Shown: positions 50,682-61,149, counted from the first letter of the stretch. The stretch: 64,000 bases of DNA from Oscillospiraceae bacterium (GCA_015066395.1 SVOL01000004.1:39262-103261); one strand, 5' to 3'. The notes: generated by a model from the sequence alone, not told the origin. A program made the numbers and translations.

Positions 50682-53066
50682 TTTGATTATTTTGTGCCGC
50701 CCAATTTGCGGGAGTCGGCCAAGGTCGGATGCCGAGTGTTGGTGCCGTTCGGAAGAGGCAACGTCAAGAAAACCGGCATAATTTTAAAGTATTCCGACGA
50801 ATGTGAGTTATCAAAATTAAAGCCGGTACTGGAGGTTTTGGATAAAGAGCCTATATTGAGTGCCGAAATGCTTGAAATTGCGGCATATCTTAAAGAACAG
50901 ACCTTATGTACCTGGTACAGTGCTTTGAGAGTGCTGTTGCCGCCGGGAATAAACTATAAGATCAAATCGACCTACAGCGTTACCGAGGCAGGTGCTTCGG
51001 CGAAGCTCGAAGCCGCCGAACAGCAAATTGTCGAGTTTGTGAGCAGTTTGAGATCACCGCCAAGCAAGGACTCAGTCTATGACGCTTTAGGGTTGAGTTC
51101 TGACTGCGGCCTGCTGGAAAAACTGGTTTCTAAGGGCGTGCTTTTAAGATCAGATGCGGCGGTTCGAAATATCGGCGATGCAACGCTTAAGATGATTCGT
51201 GCGACCGAGGCCATTGAGGATGCATCCAACATAAAACTCACTCCTAAACAACGCCAAGCGGTGGCGGTACTTCGTGATATCGGTTGTTGCTCGGTAAAAG
51301 AGTTGTGTTATTTTACCGGTCTGTCTTTGGCTGTTATAAACGGTCTGCCTAAAAAGGGTGTCGCCGAGATATTTGAAGAGGAATATTACCGCAATCCTTA
51401 TTCTTCCGGGTTTGTGGCCGAAAGCAATGATATCCAACTCACCGAATGCCAGCAAACCGCTTTTGATACTTTATGTGAGAAGTATGAGAACGGTGGCGGA
51501 ACGGCTCTGCTTTACGGCGTGACGGGTTCGGGTAAAACTCAAGTTTTCCTCAAGATGTGCGAAAAGGTCGCAAAAGAGGGCAGAGGCGTCATCGTTATGG
51601 TGCCCGAAATCGCTCTGACTCCGCAGACTTTAGACGTTTTTCACCGTCGGTTTGGCGATAAGGTGGCGGTTTTCCACAGTGCGATGTCGCAGGGACAGCG
51701 GCTTGATGAATGGAAACGTGTCAAGAACGGTGATGCTATGATCGCTGTTGGTACGCGCTCGGCGGTGTTTGCACCGTTTAGTGATGTCGGTCTCATCATT
51801 ATGGATGAGGAGCACGAGCATACCTATAAATCCGAAATGAGTCCGCATTTCCATGCCCGCGACGTTGCCCGTTTCAGGGCAAAACAGTCAAGCGGTATGG
51901 TGATACTGTCGTCAGCAACTCCGTCGCTTGAGTCCTACAGTCAGGCTCTGTCGGGCAATTATACTTTGTGTAAACTCGGCCGCCGTTTCGGTAACGCCGG
52001 TCTGCCCGATGTAGAGACGGTCGATATGCGAAAAGAGCAGGCTAAGGGCAATAGAAGCATTATCAGTAATACACTTTACGATTACATTGATGAGGCCTTG
52101 GCTAACGGCAATCAGGCGATTTTGCTGCTTAACCGCCGCGGTTTTAACACTTATATTTCATGTCCTAATTGCAGAACTGTAATGAACTGCGAAAACTGTA
52201 GTATTTCCTTGACCTATCATTCGGCGAATAATCGATTGATGTGCCATTACTGCGGCACTTCGGTACCGTATGCGGATAAATGCCCGGTTTGCGGAAGTGA
52301 CCGAATGAAGTATAGCGGCATCGGAACTCAGAAAGCTGAGGAAGAACTGGCCGAACTGTTCCCAGAGGCGAAGATACTCAGAATGGACGCCGACAGCACT
52401 TCGTCGAGAACCGATTATGAACGGAACTTAAGCGATTTTGCCGAAGGCAAGTACGATATTCTGCTCGGCACACAGATGGTGGCAAAGGGTCTCAATTTCC
52501 CGAAAGTTACCGTTGTCGGCGTGCTTAATGCCGATATGTCGATGCAAAGCCCTGATTTCAGAAGCTATGAGCGGACATTTTCTTTGCTGACTCAAGTCGT
52601 TGGCAGGTCCGGCCGCGGCGATAAAAAGGGTGTTGCGGTAATACAGACCAACGATCCCGACAGCAATATTATCGAGTTGGCGTCAAGGCAGGATTATGAG
52701 GCCTTTTATAAGACCGAGATAATGACCCGTAAACTTATGGTCTATCCGCCTTATTGCAATATTGCAACGGTGGTTTTCAGCGGTGAAAACCGCAGTTTTA
52801 CCGAGGAATCGGCAAATTACCTTTTGTCTTTGATAAAACAGTTTGTCGGTGCAGAATACAGCGGTGTTAAACTGCGTGTTTTAGGACCTACTGCCGCAAG
52901 TGTTTTAAGGGTGAATAACTGTTACCGTTATAAGCTTATAATCAAATATAAAAACAGTAAGGATTTCCGCAATATGATGTCGGGTGTATTGACCAATTTC
53001 AACAAATCGCAGTATGCAAAACACACTTCGGCATATATTGATGTGAATCCCGACAGCATAATTTAA
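50619..53066 (+). CDS. priA: Primosomal replication restart helicase PriA
   Basis: The 815-residue helicase reloads the replisome at stalled forks. An N-terminal DNA-binding domain (FDYFVPPNL) is followed by Walker A GVTGSGKTQVFLKM (about 302-315), the DEEH box IIMDEEHEHTYKS and a zinc region with eight cysteines (CPNCRTVMNCENC and CHYCGTSVPYADKCPVCG). GSEQ-type GTQMVAKGLNFP and QVVGRSGRGDKKG complete the helicase. GTG 50619 lies seven bases from AAAGAGGTGG. Confidence 0.96.
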   Translation: MCDSLVVSVAVDGAVYQIDRPFDYFVPPNLRESAKVGCRVLVPFGRGNVKKTGIILKYSDECELSKLKPVLEVLDKEPILSAEMLEIAAYLKEQTLCTWYSALRVLLPPGINYKIKSTYSVTEAGASAKLEAAEQQIVEFVSSLRSPPSKDSVYDALGLSSDCGLLEKLVSKGVLLRSDAAVRNIGDATLKMIRATEAIEDASNIKLTPKQRQAVAVLRDIGCCSVKELCYFTGLSLAVINGLPKKGVAEIFEEEYYRNPYSSGFVAESNDIQLTECQQTAFDTLCEKYENGGGTALLYGVTGSGKTQVFLKMCEKVAKEGRGVIVMVPEIALTPQTLDVFHRRFGDKVAVFHSAMSQGQRLDEWKRVKNGDAMIAVGTRSAVFAPFSDVGLIIMDEEHEHTYKSEMSPHFHARDVARFRAKQSSGMVILSSATPSLESYSQALSGNYTLCKLGRRFGNAGLPDVETVDMRKEQAKGNRSIISNTLYDYIDEALANGNQAILLLNRRGFNTYISCPNCRTVMNCENCSISLTYHSANNRLMCHYCGTSVPYADKCPVCGSDRMKYSGIGTQKAEEELAELFPEAKILRMDADSTSSRTDYERNLSDFAEGKYDILLGTQMVAKGLNFPKVTVVGVLNADMSMQSPDFRSYERTFSLLTQVVGRSGRGDKKGVAVIQTNDPDSNIIELASRQDYEAFYKTEIMTRKLMVYPPYCNIATVVFSGENRSFTEESANYLLSLIKQFVGAEYSGVKLRVLGPTAASVLRVNNCYRYKLIIKYKNSKDFRNMMSGVLTNFNKSQYAKHTSAYIDVNPDSII

Positions 53067-53075
53067 GGAGTTATT

Positions 53076-53522
53076 ATGGCTTTAAGAAACATTGTTTTAA
53101 AAGATGATCCTATTTTGAGAAAGACCTCTCGAAGCGTGCTTGATTTCGATAAGAAGTTGAGCGATCTTATCGATGATATGATCGATACTATGTATGAGGC
53201 TGACGGTTGTGGACTTGCCGCACCGCAGGTCGGAATTCTCAGAAGGATCTGCATTGTCGATGTCGGCGAAGGACCGATCGAAATGGTCAATCCCGTTATT
53301 ATTGAAGAAAGCGGTGTGCAGGAGGAAGCTGAGGGTTGCCTCTCTCTGCCCGGTGAATACGGTGTGACAAGAAGGCCGATGAAGGTAACTGTCAGAGCGC
53401 AGAACCGTAAGGGTGAGACCTTTACCGTTTCGGGCGAGGGCTTGAAGGCTCGTGCATTTTGTCACGAGATCGATCACTTGAATGGCATTCTTTATATTGA
53501 TAAGGTTATTAGAAAAGATTGA
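53076..53522 (+). CDS. def: Peptide deformylase
   Basis: The 148-residue metalloenzyme removes the N-formyl group from new proteins. All three motifs are present: GCGLAAPQVG (about 46-55), EGCLSLP (about 88-94) with the metal cysteine, and HEIDHLNG (about 130-137). The length fits type I enzymes. It is followed 13 bases later by fmt, the enzyme that adds the formyl group to initiator tRNA. Confidence 0.97.
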   Translation: MALRNIVLKDDPILRKTSRSVLDFDKKLSDLIDDMIDTMYEADGCGLAAPQVGILRRICIVDVGEGPIEMVNPVIIEESGVQEEAEGCLSLPGEYGVTRRPMKVTVRAQNRKGETFTVSGEGLKARAFCHEIDHLNGILYIDKVIRKD

Positions 53523-53535
53523 TTAGGAGAAATTT

Positions 53536-54459
53536 ATGCGAATAGTTTTTATGGGTACGCCCGATTTCGCGGTCGGCTCTTTAAAACAGCTTTTAGAAGC
53601 AGGACATGAGATAGTCGGTGTATTCACTCAACCCGATAAACCTCAAGGAAGAAAAATGGTGTTGACACCGCCGCCGGTAAAGAAGTTTGCTCTGGAGAAA
53701 GGGCTTACCGTTTATCAGCCTGCATCGGTTAAAACCGGCGAGGCTTTGGAGTTGTTAAAATCCCTTGACCCCGAACTGATAGCGGTTGTAGCTTACGGCA
53801 AGATCTTGCCGAAGGAGATACTCGAACTGCCGAAATTCGGCTGTGTCAACGCTCACGCATCACTGTTGCCGAGGCATAGAGGTGCATCGCCTATCCAGTG
53901 GTCGATCTATTGCGGCGACAGCAAGACCGGTGTCACGACCATGCTTATGGACGAGGGTATGGATACGGGTGATATGCTTAAAAAAGCCGAGGTCGAAATT
54001 ACTGATGACGACAATTTCGAGACCCTGCACGATAAATTGGCATTAGTCGGAGCCGAGCTCTTAGTAAAGACAGTTGAGGGCTTGGAAAACGGTACAGTAA
54101 TTCCTCAAAAACAACCCGAAGAGGGTGTTTGCTATGCTCCTATCATCAAAAAAGAGATGGGTCAGATAGACTTTTCTAAGACTGCACGTGAGATAGATTG
54201 TCTCGTGAGAGCGTTTACCCCGTGGCCGTCGGCTTTTATGTTTGTTGACGGTGCGAGAGTTAAGGTGTTGAAGGCAAAAGTGACCGAAAACTGTGACTTT
54301 GAATCGGGGACTGTTGTTGATACGGCCGATGGATTGAAGATCGCCTGCGGTAACGGCACTGCGCTGACTGTTTTGGAACTCCAACCCGAGGGCAAGGGTG
54401 CGATGACCGCAAAGGCATATCTTAACGGCAAGCAGCTGAAAGCGGGTACAAAACTGTGA
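53536..54459 (+). CDS. fmt: Methionyl-tRNA formyltransferase
   Basis: The 307-residue enzyme formylates Met-tRNA(fMet). MRIVFMGTPDFAVGSL, the catalytic segment NAHASLLPRHRGASPIQW (about 104-121) with Asn-His, and DEGMDTGDM are diagnostic; the C-terminal OB domain is complete. The stop overlaps the rsmB start by four bases. Confidence 0.97.
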   Translation: MRIVFMGTPDFAVGSLKQLLEAGHEIVGVFTQPDKPQGRKMVLTPPPVKKFALEKGLTVYQPASVKTGEALELLKSLDPELIAVVAYGKILPKEILELPKFGCVNAHASLLPRHRGASPIQWSIYCGDSKTGVTTMLMDEGMDTGDMLKKAEVEITDDDNFETLHDKLALVGAELLVKTVEGLENGTVIPQKQPEEGVCYAPIIKKEMGQIDFSKTAREIDCLVRAFTPWPSAFMFVDGARVKVLKAKVTENCDFESGTVVDTADGLKIACGNGTALTVLELQPEGKGAMTAKAYLNGKQLKAGTKL

Positions 54460-55724
54460 TTACTGCGCGCAGTGTGGCCGTAAAGGTTATTTGCGATATT
54501 TTGAGTGATAAAAGCTACTCAAATATTGCGGTCGATTCGGCGTTGGCTAATGCCAATCTTTCCAAAAAGGATTCGGGACTGGCAACTACGCTTATCTACG
54601 GTGTTTTGCAGAGAAAGATCACTTTAGAACGCATTTTAGAGGAACTGAACTCTAAAAAGGGCAAGACCGACGATTATGTTTCATCTGCACTTTTTGTGGG
54701 ACTTTATCAGATATTATTTTTAGACAGGATCCCCGAATCTGCGGCCGTTAACGAGACTGTCAATGTCATAAAGCAGTCGAAGTTCAAGTTCGCCGCCGGG
54801 TTTGTCAATGCAATTTTGCGAAAAGCGGCAGCCGGTAAGACCAAAATTTTACAGAGCATTGCTGACAGCCGCGATATTTCGTTTAAATATTCCTGCCCTG
54901 TGCCATTGCTTAAAGGTTTGATCGTCGATTACGGCAGAGAAACAACCGAAGGTTTTTTAGGGGTAAGCCTTGAAAGTCCTAAAATGTACGCAAGGATAAA
55001 CACACTCAAAACCACAAAGGACGAGCTTTTTGAACGTCTTTCGAAAAAGGGAATTGAGTGCCGCGAGGCAATAGTTGACGGCTGTTTTTGTATCGAAAAC
55101 GGTGGTGGATTAAAGGAACTTCAGGAGTTCAAAGAGGGTCTGTTTTATATTCAGGATCCCGCGTCGCAACTGGCAGTTGCGGCTTTGAAGATCGAACCTT
55201 CGATGTCGGTGCTGGATATCTGTTCCGCACCCGGTGGCAAGAGTTTTACCGCCGCGATGCACTTAAAAGGTAAGGGCAGGATAGTTTCCTGCGATATTTA
55301 TGAAAAAAGAGTCGGTTTGATCGCTGACGGTGCAAGTCGCTTGGGCGTAGATTGTATTTCGACCGCCGTGGCCGATGCAACGGTCAAGGTTGCTGATTTA
55401 GGCGAGTTTGACCGCGTTATCTGTGATGTTCCGTGCTCAGGCTTCGGCGTTATCCGCAGAAAACCCGAAATAAAGTATAAGCAAGAGGATTTTTGTGAAC
55501 TGCAAAGCATTCAGTTGAAAATCCTTAAAAATGCCGCTTCTTATGTTAAAAACGGCGGAATGTTGCTTTATTCGACCTGCACTGTGCGAAAGGCTGAAAA
55601 CGAGCAGATAGTCGATGAGTTTTTAAAACTTAATGAAGAATTTGCACTTTTGGAATCAAGAACCTTGATGCCGCACACAGACGGCACCGACGGATTCTTC
55701 TATTCAGTGTTAAAGAGGAAATAA
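54456..55724 (+). CDS. rsmB: 16S rRNA (cytosine-967-C5)-methyltransferase
   Basis: The 422-residue enzyme has an N-terminal NusB-like RNA-binding domain (about 1-135) and a C-terminal SAM domain. DICSAPGGKSFTAA (about 252-265) binds SAM, VPCSGFGVIRRKPEIKYK (about 325-342) contains the catalytic cysteine and STCTV the helper cysteine. It starts with GTG overlapping fmt and ends directly against rlmN. Confidence 0.95.
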   Translation: MITARSVAVKVICDILSDKSYSNIAVDSALANANLSKKDSGLATTLIYGVLQRKITLERILEELNSKKGKTDDYVSSALFVGLYQILFLDRIPESAAVNETVNVIKQSKFKFAAGFVNAILRKAAAGKTKILQSIADSRDISFKYSCPVPLLKGLIVDYGRETTEGFLGVSLESPKMYARINTLKTTKDELFERLSKKGIECREAIVDGCFCIENGGGLKELQEFKEGLFYIQDPASQLAVAALKIEPSMSVLDICSAPGGKSFTAAMHLKGKGRIVSCDIYEKRVGLIADGASRLGVDCISTAVADATVKVADLGEFDRVICDVPCSGFGVIRRKPEIKYKQEDFCELQSIQLKILKNAASYVKNGGMLLYSTCTVRKAENEQIVDEFLKLNEEFALLESRTLMPHTDGTDGFFYSVLKRK

Positions 55725-56753
55725 ATGGACAAAAATGATATTAAGTCCCTTAATTTAGATGAACTGACCGCATTGATAAAAGAGTGGGGTGAACCTAACT
55801 TTAGAGCGGGTCAGATATTTAAATGGCTACAGCAGGGTGTTGATTCCTACGAGGAGATGACCGACATTCCGCAAAAACTAAGGGATAAAATGGCAAATAG
55901 TTACAACATTGTAACCATTAAATGCAAAAAAAGACTTGAATCTACTATAGATGATACTGTAAAATACTTATATGAACTTTCCGACGGCGAGCTGGTCGAG
56001 TCGGTGCTGATGAAGTATAACCACGGTTATTCCATCTGTATTTCGACGCAGGTCGGTTGCCGTATGGGTTGCAGTTTCTGTGCTTCCGGCTTAAACGGTC
56101 TCACGAGAAGTCTGTTGCCGTCTGAAATGTTGGGGCAGATAACCGCCACCCAGAGGGATAGAGGTATCAGAATCTCCAACGTCGTGCTTATGGGTATGGG
56201 TGAACCGCTTGATAACTTCGATAATGTCGTGCGGTTTTTAGAGCTTGTCAGCCATGAAAAGGGACTCAATATCGGACTTCGTCATATATCGCTGTCGACT
56301 TCGGGTGTTGTGCCGGGTATTTATAAGTTGGCCGAGTGCAAGATGCCTATAACCTTGTCGATCTCGCTTCACGCTCCGAATGACGAGATAAGAAGCTCGA
56401 TGATGAAGGTCAATAAGCGTTGGGGAGTGGCTGAACTTATCAAAGCCTGCAAGGATTATATCAAGGTGACCGGTCGCAGAATTTCGTTTGAATATGCCGT
56501 TATCAGCGGTGTTAATGATAGCGACGAGTGTGCAAGGCAGTTGAGCAGATTGCTTAAAGGTATGCTTTGTCACGTTAATCTTATCCCTGCAAATCCCGTT
56601 AAGGAAAACAGCTATAAAAAGCCCGACAGGGCAACGATCCAGAAGTTTTGCGATAAGCTGAATGCTTTTGGTATAAACACGACTATCCGCAGAACGCTCG
56701 GTTCCGATATCGATGCTTCGTGCGGTCAGTTAAGAGGTCGGGAGATTGAATAA
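55725..56753 (+). CDS. rlmN: 23S rRNA (adenine-2503-C2)-methyltransferase
   Basis: The 342-residue radical SAM enzyme methylates A2503 and some tRNAs. CRMGCSFCASG (about 111-121) holds the CxxxCxxC cluster, MGMGEPLDN binds SAM and the C-terminal SDIDASCGQL supplies the methyl-carrying cysteine. The start directly follows the rsmB stop. Confidence 0.97.
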   Translation: MDKNDIKSLNLDELTALIKEWGEPNFRAGQIFKWLQQGVDSYEEMTDIPQKLRDKMANSYNIVTIKCKKRLESTIDDTVKYLYELSDGELVESVLMKYNHGYSICISTQVGCRMGCSFCASGLNGLTRSLLPSEMLGQITATQRDRGIRISNVVLMGMGEPLDNFDNVVRFLELVSHEKGLNIGLRHISLSTSGVVPGIYKLAECKMPITLSISLHAPNDEIRSSMMKVNKRWGVAELIKACKDYIKVTGRRISFEYAVISGVNDSDECARQLSRLLKGMLCHVNLIPANPVKENSYKKPDRATIQKFCDKLNAFGINTTIRRTLGSDIDASCGQLRGREIE

Positions 56754-56777
56754 TTTTGTGAAAGGTGGGTGCGGAAA

Positions 56778-57512
56778 ATGAATATTCACGGCAAGACCGA
56801 CAAGGGTATCTTGAGACACAGTAATCAGGACGCTTTTTCGTTCGGTACTTTTGAAGACGGTGCCGCGTGGGCTGTGGTTTGTGACGGTATGGGCGGTGCT
56901 AACGGCGGTAATATCGCAAGTGAGATGGCGGTAGAAAATCTTTCCGCATCTCTGCAATCGGGATATCGGCTCAATATGACCGAGATGTCAATAAAAAATC
57001 TGCTGACATCGGCGGTCAATGCCGCTAATGTCAAGGTGTTCTGCAAGGCACGCGAGGATGTATCGCTTGCGGGTATGGGAACAACAGTCGTTGCTGTTCT
57101 TATTTTAGGAAATACCGCATATATTGCTCACGCAGGTGACAGTAGGGCGTATGTTTACTCTGACGGTCGGCTTCTTCAGTTGACCCGTGACCACTCAATA
57201 GTACAGAGATTGGTTGAAGAGGGAAATATTACCTGGGATGAAGCGAAGGTACATCCGAGAAAGAATGTCATAACAAGAGCGTTAGGCGTTGAGGAATCGG
57301 TCGAAGTGGAGTTCACCGTCGCCGATCTGCCCGAAAAAGCATCACTGCTCATCTGCACTGACGGTCTTACAAACTACACTTCAAACGAGGAACTTATTGA
57401 AATTTTGTCGTCTGAACCTTTGGAGACCGTTACCGAGCGTTTGATCGAGGCAGCCAATAACAACGGCGGCGGAGATAATATTACGGCCGTTGTTATTGAT
57501 ACGATACATTAA
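56778..57512 (+). CDS. prpC: PP2C-family serine/threonine phosphatase
   Basis: The 244-residue phosphatase reverses phosphorylation by the kinase encoded next. NQDAF, CDGMGGANGG (about 36-45), GMGTTVV, HAGDSRAYVY and the terminal NGGGDNITAVV carry the metal-binding aspartates. ATG 56778 follows AAAGGTGGG and gives the standard N-terminus; a GTG nine bases upstream is less likely. The prpC-prkC-rsgA order matches Bacillus. Confidence 0.95.
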   Translation: MNIHGKTDKGILRHSNQDAFSFGTFEDGAAWAVVCDGMGGANGGNIASEMAVENLSASLQSGYRLNMTEMSIKNLLTSAVNAANVKVFCKAREDVSLAGMGTTVVAVLILGNTAYIAHAGDSRAYVYSDGRLLQLTRDHSIVQRLVEEGNITWDEAKVHPRKNVITRALGVEESVEVEFTVADLPEKASLLICTDGLTNYTSNEELIEILSSEPLETVTERLIEAANNNGGGDNITAVVIDTIH

Positions 57513-57534
57513 CTTATGATTGGAAGTAGAATTT

Positions 57535-59565
57535 ATGGATAAATTTGTCGGTAAACGACTTGACGGTAGATACGAGATCCGGGAAATAATCGGTGTCGGC
57601 GGTATGGCTGTTGTCTATAAGGCATACGACTGTATCGAGGATCGTATCGTTGCTGTTAAGATTTTGAAGGAAGAGTTTATCTCTAACGAAGAATTCATCA
57701 ACCGCTTTAAGAATGAATCCAAGGCTATCGCGGTTCTTAATCATCCTAATATAGTTAAGGTTTACGATGTCAGCTTCGGTGATCTGATCCAGTATATCGT
57801 AATGGAATATGTTGACGGTATTACCTTGAAGCAGTATATCAATCAGCAGACCGATATGCGCTGGAAGGATGCAGTTTATCTCACCATTCAGGTGCTTCGT
57901 GCATTACAGCACGCTCACGATAAGGGTATTGTTCATCGCGATGTAAAACCCCAGAATATTATGCTGTTGGCTGACGGCACTATCAAGGTCACGGACTTTG
58001 GCATTGCCCGATTTGCTCGTAGTCAGCATAAGACAATGACCGATAAGGCCATCGGTTCGGTTCATTATATCAGCCCTGAACAGGCAAGAGGTGAGCAGAC
58101 CGACGAAAAGGCCGATATATACTCGGTCGGTGTTATGCTTTATGAAATGCTCACTGGACGTCTGCCATTTGAGGCTGAAAGTGCCGTGTCGGTCGCTATT
58201 ATGCAGTTACAAAAGGATCCCGTTCTGCCGCGAAATATCAATGAGACGATTCCTCTTGGATTAGAACAGATCACAATGCACGCTATGCAGAAGGATTTTA
58301 ACAAGAGATACCGTTCTGCCGCTGAAATGCTTCGCGATCTGGAAGAATTCAGAAGAAGCCCTGATATGGAGTTTGCCTACACATATTTTGTTGATGATGA
58401 GCCGACCAAGTTTGTTGATGCCGCAGGTATCGGTAACGTGAAGTCGGCCGAGAATGCGGATATTGATACTGCAGAAGAGGAAGAAGATGACGAAAAGTCA
58501 CCGGTCATTCCGATCCTTGCGGGTATAGCGATCGCGTTTATTATCGCGGCAATCATTGTTGCGGTCATTATCTGGTATATGTGGGGAATCAGAACCGACT
58601 CGGTTACAGTTCCTAATTTTGTCGGTCTTACTCAGTCGCAACTCGTGGATGATCCGCAGTATGACGATTATAATTTTGAGTTTGTAAGACAGTACAGCGA
58701 TACCGTTCCCGAAGGTAAGGTCATTTCACAGAGCTATGTTGAGGGAAGAGTTATTAAAAAGACTCAGAAGATAGTTATTACGTTGAGTATGGGTCCCGAG
58801 GTCTCGGTAATGCCGAATCTTTACAATTTGGATGTTACGACCGCTCAGCAGGAATTAAGAGCTCGGGGCTTAAACTACAAACTGATATACGACACCCATA
58901 CTATAGTCGCCAAAAACTATGTTATAACTACAAGTCCTGCGGCCGATTCGCCTATCACTAAGGGTGATGAGGTGCTGATCTACGTCAGTCTCGGTCAGGA
59001 GGTTACCTACCTTTCGGAAACCGAGATGCAGAGACTTAACTGCATCGGATATAATGTTAATGACGCCAAGGCGATCATCGAGTCTTTAGGTCTTACTGTC
59101 GAGATCCTTTATGACGACGATGCTATGCCTGCAGGTACCGTCATTTCTCAGACACCGTCTTCCGATTCGACCACTCAGGTTGCAAGAGGAAGCACCGTTA
59201 CTATCGTTGTAAGTACGGGTATCGTGTCATTTGATTACTCGCTTACCGTAAGCGATCTTCCGAAGAATTTTAAATCGGAGTATAAGGACATGACAATGTC
59301 GGTATGGATGAACGGTGTACAGGTTACTGCCACCTCGGCTTTTGATGCCAATACCGCTAAGCCGTGGAGCTTTAACCTTAATTCTGCGACAGAGACTGCC
59401 GAGGTTATTATTAAACTCAACTTTGTCAATGCGAGTGCAAACAGTCTTAACGGAGATGCAGGTGCGTTCATTTACACGGTCGACTTTAAAAACGGCTCTG
59501 CAACGCTGAAACCGGGTTCATATAATATCACGGCCGATATGCTGGAAACCGCGGTGGCTGAGTAA
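57535..59565 (+). CDS. prkC: PASTA-domain serine/threonine kinase
   Basis: The 676-residue membrane kinase senses muropeptides or lipid II. The kinase domain (about 1-275) has GVGGMAVVYKAYD, HRDVKPQNIM, DFGIARFA and SPEQARGEQTDEKADIYSVG. An acidic juxtamembrane stretch and a transmembrane helix (about 330-355) are followed by three PASTA repeats starting near VTVPNFVGL, VSVMPNLYNL and MQRLNCIGY; the third is more divergent. A final beta-rich domain of about 110 residues (from VSFDYSLTVSD) resembles the Ig-like end of some PrkC proteins. ATG 57535 was chosen over an upstream TTG. Confidence 0.95.
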   Translation: MDKFVGKRLDGRYEIREIIGVGGMAVVYKAYDCIEDRIVAVKILKEEFISNEEFINRFKNESKAIAVLNHPNIVKVYDVSFGDLIQYIVMEYVDGITLKQYINQQTDMRWKDAVYLTIQVLRALQHAHDKGIVHRDVKPQNIMLLADGTIKVTDFGIARFARSQHKTMTDKAIGSVHYISPEQARGEQTDEKADIYSVGVMLYEMLTGRLPFEAESAVSVAIMQLQKDPVLPRNINETIPLGLEQITMHAMQKDFNKRYRSAAEMLRDLEEFRRSPDMEFAYTYFVDDEPTKFVDAAGIGNVKSAENADIDTAEEEEDDEKSPVIPILAGIAIAFIIAAIIVAVIIWYMWGIRTDSVTVPNFVGLTQSQLVDDPQYDDYNFEFVRQYSDTVPEGKVISQSYVEGRVIKKTQKIVITLSMGPEVSVMPNLYNLDVTTAQQELRARGLNYKLIYDTHTIVAKNYVITTSPAADSPITKGDEVLIYVSLGQEVTYLSETEMQRLNCIGYNVNDAKAIIESLGLTVEILYDDDAMPAGTVISQTPSSDSTTQVARGSTVTIVVSTGIVSFDYSLTVSDLPKNFKSEYKDMTMSVWMNGVQVTATSAFDANTAKPWSFNLNSATETAEVIIKLNFVNASANSLNGDAGAFIYTVDFKNGSATLKPGSYNITADMLETAVAE

Positions 59566-59568
59566 GCT

Positions 59569-60456
59569 ATGGAAACTTTGAACGGATTGATAATTAAGGC
59601 TATCGCCGGCTTCTGCTATGTGGAAGTCGGCGAAGCGGTATATGAATGTAAGCCGCGCGGCTCGTTCAGAAAAGAGGGGATATCACCCGTTGCAGGTGAT
59701 AGGGTAGAGATAGTATTGAACGGCGAAAAAGGTGTTGTTGAGAAGATCTTTGAGCGAAAGAATCTTTTGGTAAGACCGCCGCTGGCAAATATTGATAAGC
59801 TTTTTATCGTGTCGTCCTACGCCGTTCCGTCGGTCAATACCTTGATTGTTGATCGAATGACCGCCATTGCCGAACACTTTTCGATAGAGCCTATTTTAGT
59901 CTTCAATAAGGCCGATCTTGGCGACTTTACCGAGGTCGCAAAGCAGTACCAACGCATCGGTTATAAGACCTTTATCGTCTCGGCCGAGACAGGTCTCGGT
60001 ATTGAGTGCATCAAGGAAGAATTAAAGGGTTCGGTGTCGGCGTTTTCGGGCAATTCGGGCGTCGGCAAATCGAGTATTCTCAACAAAATTATGCCCGAAC
60101 TGTTACTGAGTACGGGCGATGTGAGCGAAAAGTTAGGTCGCGGACGGCATACGACCAGACAGGTCGAGCTATTTCGCGTGGACGGCGGATATGTAGCCGA
60201 TACACCGGGCTTTTCTTCGTTTGAGATAACCGATTTCGAACTCAATGACAAGGATGAGTTGATGTATCTTTTCAAGGAGTTTGACCCTTACCTGGGATGC
60301 TGCCGCTTTAATTCCTGCGCCCATATTACCGAACCGGGTTGTGCCGTTTTGGAAGCGGTCGGCAGCGGAATGATCTCAAGATCGAGACATCAGAGCTACG
60401 TTTCAATGTACGACAGTATTAAAAACATCAAACCGTGGGAGATCACAAAAAAATGA
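59569..60456 (+). CDS. rsgA: Ribosome small subunit maturation GTPase RsgA
   Basis: The 295-residue circularly permuted GTPase checks 30S assembly. An OB domain (about 1-65) precedes G4 (VFNKADLG), G1 (GNSGVGKSSILNKI, about 162-175) and G3 (DTPGF); the zinc domain CCRFNSCAHITEPGC follows. The G4-G1-G3 order is the RsgA hallmark. It starts three bases after the prkC stop. Confidence 0.96.
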   Translation: METLNGLIIKAIAGFCYVEVGEAVYECKPRGSFRKEGISPVAGDRVEIVLNGEKGVVEKIFERKNLLVRPPLANIDKLFIVSSYAVPSVNTLIVDRMTAIAEHFSIEPILVFNKADLGDFTEVAKQYQRIGYKTFIVSAETGLGIECIKEELKGSVSAFSGNSGVGKSSILNKIMPELLLSTGDVSEKLGRGRHTTRQVELFRVDGGYVADTPGFSSFEITDFELNDKDELMYLFKEFDPYLGCCRFNSCAHITEPGCAVLEAVGSGMISRSRHQSYVSMYDSIKNIKPWEITKK

Positions 60457-61091
60457 AAAACAGGTGTGTTATTGTGGCCGGCGGCGATTGTTGTGTTGCA
60501 CATATCGGTCTTATTGCAGAGACGGATTACGTTATTGCGGCCGACTCGGGGTTGAATATCCTTCTTGATAATAATATAAAACCCGATCTTATCGTCGGTG
60601 ATTTTGACTCGTTCAAAGGCGAACTGCCGAGCGATATCGAAACTATTAAATTGCCCGAGAAAAAGGATGATACAGACCTTTTGTTTGCCGGAAGAGTAGG
60701 CGTAGAAAAGGACTTTAATAACTTTCTTATCTTGGGTGGCTACGGCTCGCGGCCCGACCAGAATTTCGCAATGTATTCGACGCTGCTGTGGCTCGTAAAG
60801 TCGGGGAAGGGTATTAGGGCTTCGGCCGTGTCGACCGGGTTTGAAGTGACCGTTATCAGCAATTCGCTTATTGAGTTATATATTGAAACAGATGAGTATC
60901 TCTCAGTCTTTGCTTTCGGCGGTGACGCTTATGGTGTTGAACTGAAAAACGCCGATTATGAACTGACAGATGCCATTCTGACACCGGAGTTTCCTGTTGG
61001 TGTCAGTAACTGTAAGAGTGAAGGCGGCACCGTTTCAATATCGGTCAGAAGCGGAAATTTGTTGATTTTCAAATTGAATAAAAGGATTTAA
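60453..61091 (+). CDS. thiN: Thiamine pyrophosphokinase
   Basis: The 212-residue enzyme makes thiamine diphosphate from thiamine and ATP. AADSGLNILLDNNIKPDLIV contains the conserved Asp pair, followed by GDFDS, and KKDDTDLLFA (about 69-78) is the second motif. ATG 60453 overlaps the rsgA stop (ATGA) and is preferred to a GTG 18 bases upstream. The rpe gene that lies between rsgA and thiN in Bacillus is absent. Confidence 0.93.
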   Translation: MKNRCVIVAGGDCCVAHIGLIAETDYVIAADSGLNILLDNNIKPDLIVGDFDSFKGELPSDIETIKLPEKKDDTDLLFAGRVGVEKDFNNFLILGGYGSRPDQNFAMYSTLLWLVKSGKGIRASAVSTGFEVTVISNSLIELYIETDEYLSVFAFGGDAYGVELKNADYELTDAILTPEFPVGVSNCKSEGGTVSISVRSGNLLIFKLNKRI

Positions 61092-61149
61092 GTATTCACC
61101 GTTTTTTTCTCGATGCGTATAATGGATTGAGAAGAGGACGGTGTTTTTT